Shown one piece after another: positions 11,869 to 24,079 of a DNA stretch of 64,000 nt. Numbering within the stretch: position 1 is the first letter of the stretch; the number at the start of each line of letters is the position of its first letter. A model generated the notes under the pieces. The model made no database searches. It was not told the DNA's origin and saw only the letters and a program-made list of their open reading frames with translations. Source of the stretch: Ursus arctos (taxonomy: Eukaryota > Chordata > Mammalia > Carnivora > Ursidae). The position numbers were made by a program, and so were the translations under genes. Location of the stretch: NCBI RefSeq assembly GCF_023065955.2, contig NW_026622974.1:32457718-32521717 (forward strand). Direction: 5' to 3'.

Positions 11869-14800
11869 GTTAAATGCATATATTGTATGTTCTTATTGTG
11901 TGCTAATTTTCAACTTGTCAGAGAAGCCCAGAGAAGATGTACTTTGGAAACCCCTCTGTGCTCTAGCAGGGTTCTTTCTTTGAAGCTATTTTAAGGCTCA
12001 TCAATTCTAGTTATTTGGTAGGGAATTAATGTCATGTTTGGTCTTCTGCTACAAAATGTTATCGAAAGGAAATCTTTAGATAGACTGCATGTTTACATAT
12101 GCACATTTCCTTAGTTTACCAACATATAATAGACTCACACTAGGCCAAAATGACATTACACTTCAAAGGACATCAAAAAAGTTCATTTAAGTCATAGGGA
12201 GATTGTTTTGAGCCTAGACTCGTAATTAAATAATCCTTAAGCTGAATGAGCTAGATCTGTAGCCTGTGAATATAACCCAGTGTGTTGTGCTCAAAGCATG
12301 TTTTCATGTCTGTGAACTGATTGGTGGTTATAAGAACAAGAAACTACAGTGCAGTCTTACCTCCTGAGGCTTCTGATGCCCAGGGGACAGCATTTTTAAT
12401 AGACTAAGGACCTTGGCCTACTAGAAGACTTAAGGTGAAAGAATGTAAAATATCTTATTAGTAATTTTTATATTGATTGCATTTTTAAATGATAATATTT
12501 TGGATATATTGGGACAAATTAAATATTAAAATGAATTTCACATTTTTTTTAATGTGGCCATTATAAAACGTTAAATTACATTATGGCTCGTGTTGTAGTT
12601 CTCTTGGATGGTACTATTCTGTACCAGCCTCTTTACCTGAATTTACAATAGAATTTATAAAACCTTTAAAAGGTTTTTGGGGTTTTGGCAAAATGCTCCT
12701 TCTTTCATTTGTAAAATGAAAGAAAATGTGAACATCTTTTGGAATATAATTTTCTAATACTGCTGCCAAAAGAAATGTTTTTCTCGTTTTGCTTTTTTGT
12801 CCTTCTAGCTTGAAGCACTTTTGTAGTGAAGAGGAAGGTTCTTTTTTTTTTCCCCTGGGATAAAGAGTAATCTGTGTGTGTTGTAATATGGGGCATCTCT
12901 CTGTGTAGCCACCCTCTTGTTCCTTTATTGCCTTACAAAGTTGATGTCTCCTGTTGCATTGGTCCACATCTGTGAACAGAGTCATGGTGGGGGTTTTTCT
13001 ATGTTTTTTTCTGTTTTTTAAAGAGGGAATTTAATGAACCGTACAGATGCATCTGTAATCTGCGAAACAGTGCTGAACATCAGTAGGATTTTATCCTAGA
13101 TTTCCTAAAATGTTAATTGTATCTGTAAAACTCATTTGAGCTCATAAGAATATATGGATAATCTCCTTTTTGAAAGTTTCTTTCTGGTCTCATTGCCAAA
13201 GATTAAAATAGAATGTGAGTATTAAGGAAAAATATCTGCCTTTTTTTGCCCAGGGTTTTAAATCATTTTCTTGTTGCTACTCTCAGCAAAATAGTTTTGG
13301 GGGGAAAACCTGTATTACTTTTGTCATTAAAATAATTGATGGTGACAGTAGTTGTTCAGTAGGAGAATGGGGTTTTGTTGTTTGTTTTTTTTTTAATTAT
13401 TTTGTTTGGGACCCTTCCCTGAAATGAGAGCAGTTGTATTATAGCCCTTGTAAGTCAACAGATGCCAACTGTCTGTGTTTCATGTAGCTGTTTTGCTTGT
13501 TGCTTTGGGGCTCATTATGTGTCATTCTCATGAACTACCACACGTATGTAGGGTCTACCTTTCAGGATGGATGGAATAACCCCATGGAATCTGTCTGAGA
13601 TCAATTATAGATGAACATTTCTCATGTTACTTTGATTTAGCTTATTGATTTAGCAAACTGTTAAATTGGGATAGTATTTTTCTTCATATCAATCCATGTC
13701 ATGCCACGTACTAATAACATCAGTAGGTTGAAATACAGATTCTAGGCTCTGGATTCAAAGCCAGATTCCAAAGATGACTCTGAGATCAATAAGTGGGGCA
13801 AAAAAGACCAGTAATTTGGCATTGACTCTGTTATCCTAGACCAGACTCACCCTCCCCTCTCTCCCTGCCTGTCTTTAGTGGTAAACCACTCTTAAACAAT
13901 CTGCTCCTAGCCACGTCCTAACCAACTAGTCTGGGTAGCAGAAGTGAGACGACACGATATTTTTACTCCCCACATTGGCAGGCAGAGGGAATGCCTTCAG
14001 CTGCAGCTTCCCCCGCTGTACTACTTGACATGCCCAGTACGTATTTATTATTACACCATCACAATCACAAATCAGAAACTGAATCCTGACACAGGTTTCC
14101 CATCCTCGTCATGAGGTGACCGGGCAAACAATTTTGGCAGTTAGGTATCTGGCAGGTAAAATGTCTATGGCATTCAGACTTGTGGGCTGCTTCCAAATGA
14201 CAACAGGAAACCTGTTTCCTATCGTTGACCCATTTAGAGACCAGGCTGCCTCTGAGACAATTCCAGAGGGGCTCCATCCTCTAGAACACCAGCACGTAAA
14301 CCGTTACATCTGCAGTGAGGGCGGACAGACCTACTGCTGGAATCAGACAGATATGCAGGCAAAATGACAAGTTGTGATAGGGGAACTTGGGTGGGAGTGG
14401 TGTCTACCTCAAGAGATGGCCATCTTCCTGAAAATGGGTAATTTCAGCAGAGAATAGATTTTAAATGATGGTGAAGATCTGTTTGCTCCAGTGTTGTCAC
14501 CGTTACTGAAAACTTTATTGCATTTTCATTGCAAATAACTCTTCATTGAATCGTATTTTCAATATAGTTATAATATACATTCTGATTTTTTGCTGATTGA
14601 AAGAGCATCCTTCACATGATTTATAGTAGGTCTTAGAATCACCAAATAAGCTGACCAGCCAAAGCCCAAGAACTCTGCTAGTACGTCATATTTTGTTTTT
14701 CTTTGTACCTCAGCTTACATTTTTTACCCGGTAAACATCTGAGAAAGAGAATAGCACTTTCCCATTTCAGTGAGGGTATAACCACTAGTCACCAGTTAAG

Positions 14801-15074
14801 CCCAAATATGTTGTTATAAAAATCAGATCCATTATCTTTCTTTTGTATTAAGACCATTATGTGGGTTTGTTGATACCCAGCATTGATATTTATGTTTGAA
14901 TGATGTTGGTGAAAGTGTAGTACTCTTTGTAACTTACCTATGAGCATAAATGTTCACTGCTTACTATCTCAGAAGCTGCTTTTCTTGGTGTTTTTTATTT
15001 TATACCATTTGGTTTGGGTCAGCTTTATTTTAAGAGAGACGAATTACTTGTATGTCCTTTTTTAACTTGTATAC

Positions 15075-15116
15075 AATAAATCTGTTACATAAAAGCTGAC
15101 CCTACAGTCAAATAAA
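15075..15116 (+). promoter_or_regulatory. SH3BGRL2: Candidate distal poly(A) signals (two AATAAA hexamers)
   Basis: AATAAA occurs at 15075-15080 and again at 15111-15116. A GT-rich stretch (tagtatgtgttcaacag) follows the second one. Downstream of about 15.25 kb the base composition changes abruptly to GC-rich. This fits the end of a transcription unit about 8.1 kb after the stop codon, but it is not proven. Confidence 0.5.
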
Positions 15117-15249
15117 ATACATGGTTTATTAGTATGTGTTCAACAGTTTGTCTGATAGTTAAAAGTATGGCATGAACTGGAAAGTCTGGTTTTTTTCTTA
15201 TCGTATCACTAGTAGCACCTATTCCTTGTGTCCTTTCTGCTGACAATTA

Positions 15250-15835
15250 CCAGTTGCGAAATGAAGTGTGTTTTTATCAGTCGGTAACCAACCAGGAGGT
15301 AAACACCACATGGTTATTTGCACAGGAAATTAAATACAAAGAATTCCCAAACACTGGTAAAGGAGTGACTGTCAGATGTAAGAACACTGTCTTTTACCCT
15401 GGGGCTAAGGGAGAATACCAAGGAAAGACAAAGTTGGGAGGGAAGCGGGACTTCAGAGCTTCTTAGAGAGTTACAGGTGCAGCTCACTGGAGGGCACAGA
15501 GGTCCGCTGGCTGCCCAGGCAGGGCTGGCCTACGGTCACAGTCCAACAGCAAGCAACCGCGAGTGCGGTCAGGAGTCCGGGAGCCCCAGCCAGGCTCTCG
15601 CGCTTGCAGAAGGAGTCAAGATGCCAGTGCAGATGGGAGACGTGGAGCCTGTGCCCATGTCAAGGGGGCTGCAGGGAAGTTATTGCCAGGCCAGGGCTCC
15701 AGGTCTCTGGGGGACCCTGTGCTCTGGGACCCCCGAGAGAAGGCAGCACCATTAGACCCACACCACTGATCCACCGTGCAGCAGCCCCACAGGAAAGCCT
15801 CCAACCGAGAAAGCTAACATCGTACTGGTGAGGAA
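15250..15835. other. GC-rich block of unknown origin
   Basis: Against the AT-rich surroundings, 15460-15830 is markedly GC-rich, with several overlapping open frames on both strands (for example 15477-15755 plus and 15616-15804 minus) and a few CpGs. I recognise no domain in the translations. The preceding 15250-15460 has a purine-rich, repeat-like texture. It may be an old LTR, but I cannot assign a family. No promoter element is evident. Confidence 0.4.
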
Positions 15836-17789
15836 GACTTGCTTAAAAGAATCCTGTCCACCATTACAGAACACGTGTTGGAGGATGAATTTGGAACTAA
15901 GAGGTGATAAACTGATAGCTGGCATGTATCATAAATGAATTCTCTTAGTGACCTTAGTGACTTCTCTTTGGGAATTAGCCATGTTCATTAAGAGTAAAAG
16001 GATTATCAGTGGTTTGTGAAGTTTAGGCAGTTTAAGTGAAAATTTGCATTACAAGCAATACTGATGCCTTGTTGTCAAGTATCCAAAACTTCATTGTGGG
16101 AAGTCGGCAAATCAGTTGTTAACTAAGCTGATGAGAATCATGTCACAAATAACAAATGTTACAGAAAGATGCAAATCTCAGGATGTAACCATGACCTCTA
16201 GTCATCCTTACTTTGTGGTTCTCAGTTTCATGTGGAAAATGAAACATTATTTAAAGGAAAAAGCATGATGCTGAAGTATAGCTTCTGGAAATGACTCTTC
16301 ATGTAATCAGTTATCAGAGGATACGCACCAACCTATTTTTAGAGCATTGGTCTTAGCCTTGCACTAGAATCTCTAATTCCTCAACAGTAAATACCCAGAA
16401 CCCAATACTTCCATAAAGGACATAGCTATTGGCTCTAATCTTTCTGCTTTTAATTTACTCCTGTGGCAAACAGAAAATTGAAAAACTTCTCTGTAAAGTC
16501 CGACCTATTCACTCACCCTAAAAGATCTTACTTCTAATGGAAGACAAGATAGAACGTTATTAGGAAATAGAACGTGCCAGATCCAATTAAATCCAATGAT
16601 TATGTGCATTCTGGACTCTCAGTTCGTGGTGGCTAGTGATTAAGCGGGTGGGTAGATGGAAAGATAGATGATCCTGCCAGATATTCTTCCTTTTATTAAC
16701 TTTTAAGTGAACCTGGTGAAAGAGAAATTAATTTTGCTGAGAAAGTAATTGGCTCCCAAGGACGACTACTCCAGAACACTCCGTTCCTTATCTGTCCCTC
16801 TCTCTAGCGTTGCTATGGAACACTTGCTTTGCCCCTGTTTTCTGTTTTTATTTTTCTCACCAGTATTTGCGGGTTTTGTGTGACATCGAGGCATGTTAAC
16901 TAAATCAAGAGTAACATATTCAGAGTACCAACACCACTCTGGACGTGACTGGGACTTTAACAGTAGCTTCCAGGGTGGCTCTGTCATAGCCGGAGCTTCC
17001 AGTGTTGATGTGATGGCGGTGCCACCAAGCCCACCCGTAGACAGGATTTCTACAGTGGGGACGAGCCTCACTAGAGAGACTCTGCACCCTTTTAATTCTT
17101 GGGCTCTTTACAGGTGTCTGTAAATCAGTAGTAACGTTAGTCTAAGTTCCAGGAGTTAATGACTCTTACTCCACAAACCCAGAGTTTGCCACCCATTAGT
17201 ACACATGCCAGGGAGGTATTATTTTACAGAACGATTAGTTAACAAAACATTCTAATTTCTCTAATAGGCAAATGGAAGGGTCACTGCTGGCTTACAGTGA
17301 AAACAGACCAAAATCTGATATTCACTTTTATTATGTAATTACCCATTTTTTCAATGTAATTGATATTCTTTAATATACATACTCTTTTTTTTTTTTTTTA
17401 AACCCTTCACTAGCACAGCAAATTCAGTCACTAACATAACCTTTGGGTTGTTTCTCTGTTCAAGGAAAACCCCTGGCCTTCCTGGGCTCCTTATTAATTT
17501 TAGCCCTAAAGTCAGAAATCAATACGAATCGCTTTTAGAAGCCTGACAGAAGTCTGCCAGTTTAGCCGTAACTAGATATAGCCCTTAAAATGAGCTAACT
17601 GCTGTTCAGTATTTTTCTTGGGGAGAGCAAGTGGGTGGATGATAAAAACAGCATGTTCTCTTGTCTTACAATAACCTTCATTATAGTCAAAGTTCTTTGC
17701 CTAACAGTAGCTTTGGTTATATTCAAAGCTTTCAGAAAATGACTGTATAAATATTAAATGCAACATTTGGAAAGCTCTCATTTTCTTTA
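15836..17789. other. Intergenic sequence, nothing recognised
   Basis: There is no convincing exon, repeat family or RNA gene in this stretch. A poly-T run lies near 17386-17399. Open frames such as 16766-17071 minus are under 105 codons and lack any known motif. Confidence 0.5.
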
Positions 17790-17834
17790 TGTGTGTGTGT
17801 GTGTATGTATGTGTGGTTTTTTGTGTGTGTATAC
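17790..17834. repeat. (TG)n-rich microsatellite
   Basis: Interrupted GT repeats: gtgtgtgtgtgtgt, then gtatgtatgtgtgg, then ttgtgtgtgt. An imperfect TA-rich stretch follows to about 17855. Confidence 0.85.
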
Positions 17835-18351
17835 ACATCCATCTATATATATCTTAGTGGAGATTTGTCTCAATTTTTAGTTCTACTAAATCTTAGCTTA
17901 AAGAAAAACGAGGCAAGAAGTATCTTTAAACGGAATGTTCTTTCCAGTTATTCAATGTAAGTCTCGCCCCAGCCTATGAAATGTGACCTATAGCAGCCAT
18001 CAGAAGTAAGCTGCAGTAATTACAAAGTCAGGGACAAGAATTGTAGGGAGAGAATGACAAGCAGGGTAGAAGTGGTGGCAGAGCCACGGCACAAATAAGG
18101 ACACATGAACAGAGGAGGTAATTCTAGCGTAAAGAGAAAAAGGGGAACAACGAAACTGATGATTTTTGTAAAAGTCTGTCGTATGTTTTGAAGTCAAATC
18201 AGACAACTCTTCTGGATTTGGCAAGATGGAGAAAAACTATAAAATCAGAAAGGAGCAGTCCTGGGGGGCGGGGTTTAAATCTTTCTGAACCCTCTGAATT
18301 CTCCCACCCAGCTGCCTTCTTTCAAATTTTAAAATACCATATATTTACATT

Positions 18352-18521
18352 AATTTATTTTTAAAGATTTTATTTATTTTTGAGAGAGAGAAAGAGCAGG
18401 AGAGGGAGAAGCAGGCTCCCCGCTGAACAGGAAGCCTGATGCGGGATTCGATCCCAGGACCCTGGGATCATGACCTGAGCTGAAGGCAGATGCTTAACTG
18501 ACTGAGCCACCCAGGCGCCCC
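18352..18521 (-). mobile_element. CAN-SINE, antisense
   Basis: The minus strand reads GGGGCGCCTGGGTGGCTCAG at the head, with the usual 'gatcatgacctgag' word (as seen on +) and an AAAGATTTTATT-type tail at 18352-18375. A perfect 13-bp duplication, atatatttacatt, lies at 18339-18351 and 18522-18534. Confidence 0.96.
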
Positions 18522-18960
18522 ATATATTTACATTTATAAAGTTGTAAAATTTCAGAATGGGGAAGACCCAAATATTAGTGACTAGTGAACTTTCAGAGTA
18601 TTTCCAGAACTCTAAATGCATCTACTCTTCAGTGTTTGCTGCTTTCCACTTGCTTTGAAAATCAAATCAACTTAGTAGCCTCCAAAACTGCATGCAGATC
18701 TAAAGGAAAGGAAAACATTAAAATGGTGTTGTACAAGAAAAACAATTTTTTGTGAATTTATGGAACTGGGTGCATCTTTAATGAGTATTTTGAGAGTCCA
18801 ACAAAATCCCCCATGTTCCAGTGCTGATGTGGAAGACAGAACAAAAGAATAAAATTAAAAAGTTGCTATGTATATCATTTATTCTCTTAGTTTGAATTTT
18901 GCACAGAAAACTAGAGCTAGAATGGAATATATATACATATACATGTAACAGGTGAAGAAC

Positions 18961-18984
18961 TATATATTATATATATATATATAT
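18961..18984. repeat. (TA)n microsatellite
   Basis: A short alternating TA run, with similar TA-rich sequence 30 nt upstream. Confidence 0.85.
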
Positions 18985-19730
18985 TCCCCTCCCCCACCCC
19001 GGATAATCTTGAAAAAAATACTACATGCTTTGCATGTATATAAAGGGCCAGGCACCCTTCAACAGGACTTGGCTGGTGGCGACACCTAGAGGCCTGACAG
19101 CTGAGTACGCGTTAACAGAGCGGACTGTTTGCATTTCACTTGTCACCATAGTGATTAAAAACCCTGTGAGGATAATGGTGAAAAGGAAATCTGCCTTCCA
19201 GTATATATTTATGTATGTTAAATTGGAAATGAAGACCTGGGGAAGGGGAAACTGCAGTATTTCAGAAAGTTACCTAAGTGGGTCAGGAAACGTGTTCTCA
19301 AAGGAGGGGGCATTCTTGCATTTTCGGGGCAGGCAGGGAGAGAGCTGGGGGTGGGGCGCAGGAGCTGATCGCCAGGTGTGTTATGTTTGAATTTACCTTA
19401 TTGAAGTGCTCCTTCTCAAAGAGTTCTAGGGAATTTAAAAGTAAACTATAGACCAAATAAGACTTCCCACAGCACCAACCACAGGATCTTACACTGATAG
19501 GTGATAGAAAATATTTAATTATGTGTGACTTTGTATTTTGGTGGAGTGACGTAGTGGCAAGCCCCCAACCCCCTCATCCAGCCCTGACCCAGCTAGACTA
19601 GCAGATCTAGTGACATTGCCTGCAGCTCCCCTCGCAGCTCAGGGAGAAAGAGCAGATAGAACAAAAGCAAGAGAAGACCCTGAGTAATTGTTTAATTCAT
19701 GCATTCTGTAAAAGAACATTAATTGAGCAC

Positions 19731-20202
19731 TGTATTAGTTTCTGACTGCTGCTGTTGCTGCAAATTACCCAAACTTAGTGACTTAAAACAGTGCAAATGC
19801 ATATGGGGGTTCAGGAGGTCAGAAATCCAAAATGGGTTCTTATAGGCTAAAAATCAAGGTGTTGGCAGGGCTGCGTTCCTTTCTGCTGGTTCTAGGAGAA
19901 AATCCATTTTCTTGCCTTTTCCGGCTTCTAGAAGCTGCCTGCACGCCTCAGCTCAGGGCTGCATCACTTGGCCTCTGCTTTCACTTGACATCTCCTTTGC
20001 TTCTGGCACTTCTTCCATCCTAACAGGATCCACATGATGACATCGGGCCCACTCATACTAATCCAGGATAAACTCTCTGTTTCAAGATCATTAATACCAC
20101 CTGCAAATTCCCTTTTGCCAATGTAAAACAGCACATTCACAGGTTCAGGGGATTAGGACGTGGACATCTTTGGGAGGGGGAGGGCATGATTCCTTCTACC
20201 AC
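19731..20202 (-). mobile_element. MaLR-type solo LTR (MLT1/MST class), antisense
   Basis: The + strand starts 'tgtattagtttctgactg' and continues 'gacttaaaacag', 'aaatcaaggtgttggcaggg', 'ttctagaagctgcctgcac', 'tcaagatcattaatacc' and 'cacattcacaggttcaggg'. This is the reverse complement of a MaLR LTR. The flanks GAGCAC (19725-19730 and 20203-20208) form a short duplication of the size expected for this group. Its insertion split the older L2. Only the LTR is present; no internal region or coding sequence is seen. Confidence 0.85.
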
Positions 20203-21251
20203 GAGCACCTGATAGGTGAACACTGCCAGCCAGGCGCAGGAGATGTAAGGTCCCTGCCTCTAACGAGGGGGATGGGGGTCGTGCAAAAAATCAGATCTTT
20301 CAACAGGACCAACAGTGCTTAGGTAGGTAACTCAGTAAGAAGCTGGCTTCCTAATCCAGGTGCCATTTGACCTAGCTCTGGAAGATCAGGGAGAGTTAGC
20401 TCTGGAGGTGAGGAAGGGAGTTTAAAGCAAAGCAAACAGCATATGCAAAAGTGCAGCAATGTGTGAAGTAGCACAGCAGCTTCCATGATTAGTAAGATGT
20501 CGGGTTGTGCTGCTAGAAGTGGCGGGAGACGAGGCTGAACCAATGGCTCAACTCCGTTAGGAGAGATTGTTCTTTCTATGATAATATCTGTTCTGGGCGC
20601 AGAGAAAGAGGTCGATGTTCTTTCACACAAACGTTGCTTCCCAGTGTCTGTGGTGTAGGAAATTATGGTCAACCCTGATCAAACAGCCAAATGTATTTTA
20701 ATCTACCTTTTTATTAGGCACTTCTAAATGATAAAAGAAAAAGGAGTCATAAAGCTAGAATGAAGATAAGCAATTGATAATCCAATGAAAATATTAAAAG
20801 ACAATATCTAGAGAAAGATGTATAATATATTTTTCATAAGACTCTTAATATAGTTCTGTTCTCTCACCGCTGGCCTCATGAAAATTTTAGTGAGATTTTC
20901 ATTAAGAAAAAAAGATTGCCATGGTAAAGACCCAAAGGTGAATTGTTAAGAAATGTGAAACAAATGTGATATTATTGAACCATTTCACACTAAAGAGCTT
21001 GTAAAACATGCATTTCCCTGCTATTATGGAAATTTTATTTGATTTTTATCTTTTGAATATAGACTAATCCCCAGCCAGTGCTTCTTGCACTGGCCTACAA
21101 AAGAAATGAGAAATGTGCTAGAAAACCGTGAGGGTCAGCGGATCAAGGTGGAATGAAGATTTGGAGCAACTGAGGCATCATAGGTGTTTTCCCAACAACA
21201 TCAGGAATTGCAGACTATAAGGAGCTATGGGATTTGGACATGAATCTGGAA

Positions 21252-21371
21252 CTCTTGCTACTCAAAATGTGGTCCAAGGAGCAGCAGCAACACCCCAGCC
21301 CCAGTCAAAATCACGTTTTTAACAAGCTCCTACTGATTCAGAGTCACACTGAGGTTTGAGAAGCACTGCAG
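21252..21371 (+). mobile_element. MER20-like hAT nonautonomous DNA transposon
   Basis: The sequence shows 'ctactcaaaatgtggtcc', 'agcagcagcaacacc', 'ctactgattcagagtcac' and 'gaggtttgagaagcactgc'. The paired ends (ctcaaa.tgtggtcc and gtttgagaagcactg) fit MER20. Short and diverged. Confidence 0.6.
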
Positions 21372-22330
21372 TGGATGGTAGAACGTATTGGAAGATTTCA
21401 AGCAAAGTGTCCAAGAATCATGATTGCATTTGTATAAAATCACAGAGCTGACAGTGAGAGGAGAAGATGGGCTGTGAGAGAAGGGTGATCTGGGGAAGAA
21501 CAGAGGTAGAGACCAATTAGAAAGTGAATTCAGGGTTGATAAGGACTGGAGCTAGGGTCATGGCCATGGCGATGTCTCATTAGCTGTTGAGGAAAGGGAG
21601 GAGTGAAGGGGGACACACATAATTTCTGGTTTGGTTGATGGATGCAATTAACTAAAATAGGGGAAATAATGAGGCTGCTTTCGGACACTGAGTTTGAGAT
21701 GCTGGTGAAACACCCAGGTGGTGAAATTCACCATTGGACAGTACAGTGGCTGGGCTGAGATAGTTCAGGAAGTCCAAGAGAACAGAAAATGAATGACCTC
21801 TCTGAGAAATAGGAAAAACCAGGGGAAAACATTGTATGGAAAGCTGAGAGAGAGAAGAGTCTCAAAGAAAGATCAAACCAACCCTAAACACATCCTTCGG
21901 ATGTGACATTCTGGAATTTTTGGGTGAGCTCCTTAGTAATTTATAGGCCCAGAACATGTGAGAAAGAATTGCTGAAATTGAGAGATAATGAGTAGAAATG
22001 GAACAGGACCAGTGAATGCACAGAGAAAGTTACTAGAGAAAAAAAATCTAAGTTGGGGCAAGTAGACTTGTAGTAGCAGGTGTGATTTTAAGGACCCTTA
22101 TGGCAGCAAGCAAGCCACTTGAAAAGGAGAATGCTTCAGCCGAAATCTTATAAAAGCCAACTGAAGCACAGGGAGCCCAGAAAAAAGAAACGAAAGTGAG
22201 AAAATGGAGATCAGCGGTGTTAGAGGCTCTATGGAGATTTTTACAGAAGGAAAACAGAGAAGTTGGAAATAATTGATAAAGACGGGGGACTCTAAGCTGT
22301 GGTCGTTAAAAGTGTCTTCAGTTTTGTGCT

Positions 22331-23429
22331 CTCATTAAGTGTATGGAGTTAAGCCTGTCTATTGTCTTGCAGCACTAACTTCTCAGCTGGCTGTACGTGC
22401 CACACAGTGTGTTGAAAACTCTCCATCTACTAGGCCCCCCCATTACCCCGCTGTATTTCACTCTAGGTGTAATTTTTTCGTGCATTAGAAACCGGGTGGA
22501 CTTCAAGTTATTGTACTTTCTTAATGTTTCACAGTCCATGAGCTACAGAGATGTTTTTATCATGGCAATGTAGCCATGTATGCTCTGAGATCTATTCTAC
22601 TCAAGAAGCAAAGCCCACAGGAAGGCTTCTATATAAGTGAATGGCAGATCCTCACAGACACATGGGCAACTAGATATAGATATAGGGATTTTACCTTCTA
22701 TTCTAGTCTAACTCACTAAGACTTGATTTTGAAGCTACACTTGTTTCCCTAATTGTTATGTTTTTTTAAAAATAAAGCTAAAAATGACAGAGTAATTACT
22801 ATCTTTGTAGGAGTCGTTCCTTTTACTCAATCATTACATACAAAAATGTCCTCCTCCAAACAAAACATCATAAATCTGAAAGGTTTTTAAATTGCCTGCT
22901 AATGCTAATTGGTTTAGTTCAGTTGCTGGCCGTACAGGGGGACCTCCCGTACACGGTCCTCATTCATTTAACACTACTTGTTTACTGTCATCTTTCCCAG
23001 TTAACACATCTCCTTTCCACCTGCATAGTGTACATAACTGAATTCACCCAGTACTGAACCCAGATTCGATCATCTTTCCTTAAACCTACCTTTATCATCA
23101 TATCAGCGCTCCTCAGTGGGTAACCTGGTATTTATTATCAGCCCACATAAACGGCACTTGTAGCCCCCCCAACCCAAGGATAACTTGGATGTGAAGCCAA
23201 TAGGACCAACCTGCCTTGTTAAATTCAAACAGTGTTAACAGAATACTGATTTGAAGACTGAAAACACGTTGGGCATGGCTGGATCGTGGGACTTCTGCCA
23301 TGTTGCCAGAGCTCTTTCTCTCCAACTCTCTGCTCGAGTCTGAGTCTGGCTTCATTCCACAGTGTGTCCTCCACACTGAAGGAAAAACAGCTCTGCATTC
23401 CATAGTCCTTAAAACTAAGAACCATATAT
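22331..23429. other. Intergenic sequence, nothing recognised
   Basis: I see no exon or repeat I can name. A local inverted relationship or RNA gene was not evident. The open frame at 23113-23559 minus (148 codons) overlaps repeat-like sequence at its right end and matches nothing I know. Confidence 0.45.
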
Positions 23430-23605
23430 CAAATATCAGGGACGACCTTGGCCAGTCTGGGTCACATAGCCACCCTACAGAACAGCCTACCAGAACCACA
23501 TGGAGTGTGGAGAGGCGGTTCCCCAAAAGATAAGTTGGGGGGCTATTGCCATTTGTCAATAGCCATGCTGGTCAGATGAAAATGACAGATTTCTGCTACA
23601 TCCCC
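23430..23605 (+). mobile_element. Old interspersed repeat, family not assigned
   Basis: The text 'cagtctgggtcacatagcc', 'accacatggagtgtgg' and 'gcggttccccaaaag' is typical of a widespread old mammalian repeat. Pieces at 26575-26690 and 58405-58930 may be other parts of the same family. I cannot name it with confidence. Confidence 0.4.
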
Positions 23606-24079
23606 CAAAATGAATGAAATTAGGCATTTGGAGATGTTCTGAAAATGATCAAAAGTCACAGATCAAGAGGCAGTAAGACCTTGTGAATAGAATTTGATTT
23701 AAGGTAGAGTTAGGGGCATGACAGTATAAAAGAAGATTATACCCTAAGTGATCACAATATGATACCGGAAGTAATGTGTAGGGAAAGAGAGAAGTCCTTA
23801 CAGAGAAAGACAAAGAGCAGAAATGTCAGTTAGCCCCAGATGGGGCCCTGACAGGATGATGCAAGTTTTTATTTAGCAAACACATTGAGTGCCTGGTATA
23901 TTCTAAGGTAGTAGCTCTCAAACTTTCTGACCATGAGCCACGTTGAGAAATACATCACACATATCAATCCCCCAACACATACATACCATATAACTACAAT
24001 AAAACTGTATTAAACAATATTTACGTTTTCAATATACAGTACGCCATGACATTTTCCATTCAGTCTATTCCATATTTCT

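Larger units (their letters stand above)
7019..15140 (+). other. SH3BGRL2: Probable long 3'UTR of SH3BGRL2 (end uncertain)
   Basis: No further splice or coding signal follows the stop codon. The sequence to about 15.1 kb is AT-rich, contains no recognisable CAN-SINE, and holds only two old repeat fragments (L2 at ~10670 and L1 at ~11140). Such resistance to young insertions fits a transcribed, constrained 3'UTR, but that is inference. Two endings are possible: near 11.9 kb (AATAAA at 11863) or near 15.14 kb (AATAAA at 15075 and 15111). Both may be used. Open frames in this stretch, such as 7133-7441 and 12614-12985 minus, show no known domain. Confidence 0.55.
19690..22330 (-). mobile_element. 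Long L2 LINE region, antisense, split by a MaLR LTR
   Basis: The left end has 'attcatgcattctg' and 'aacattaattgagcac', interrupted by the LTR at 19731-20202, then 'gagcacctgataggtgaac' and 'ggtccctgcctctaacgag'. Further on are 'gtgccatttgacctagctc', 'agcatatgcaaaagtgcag' and 'gatgctggtgaaacaccc'. This order follows the antisense of the mammalian L2 element. The MER20-like element at 21252 lies within it. Coverage is patchy and the copy is very old. Confidence 0.55.

Noticed and set aside
12614..12985. 123-codon minus-strand frame
   Set aside because: It is antisense to the presumed SH3BGRL2 3'UTR, with no domain and low-complexity Lys/Thr/Phe-rich content.
19025..19390. 121-codon plus-strand frame
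   Set aside because: No known motif, no splice context and no conserved features visible; its length is unremarkable in 64 kb.
23113..23559. 148-codon minus-strand frame
   Set aside because: It has no recognisable domain and overlaps an old repeat at 23430-23605.
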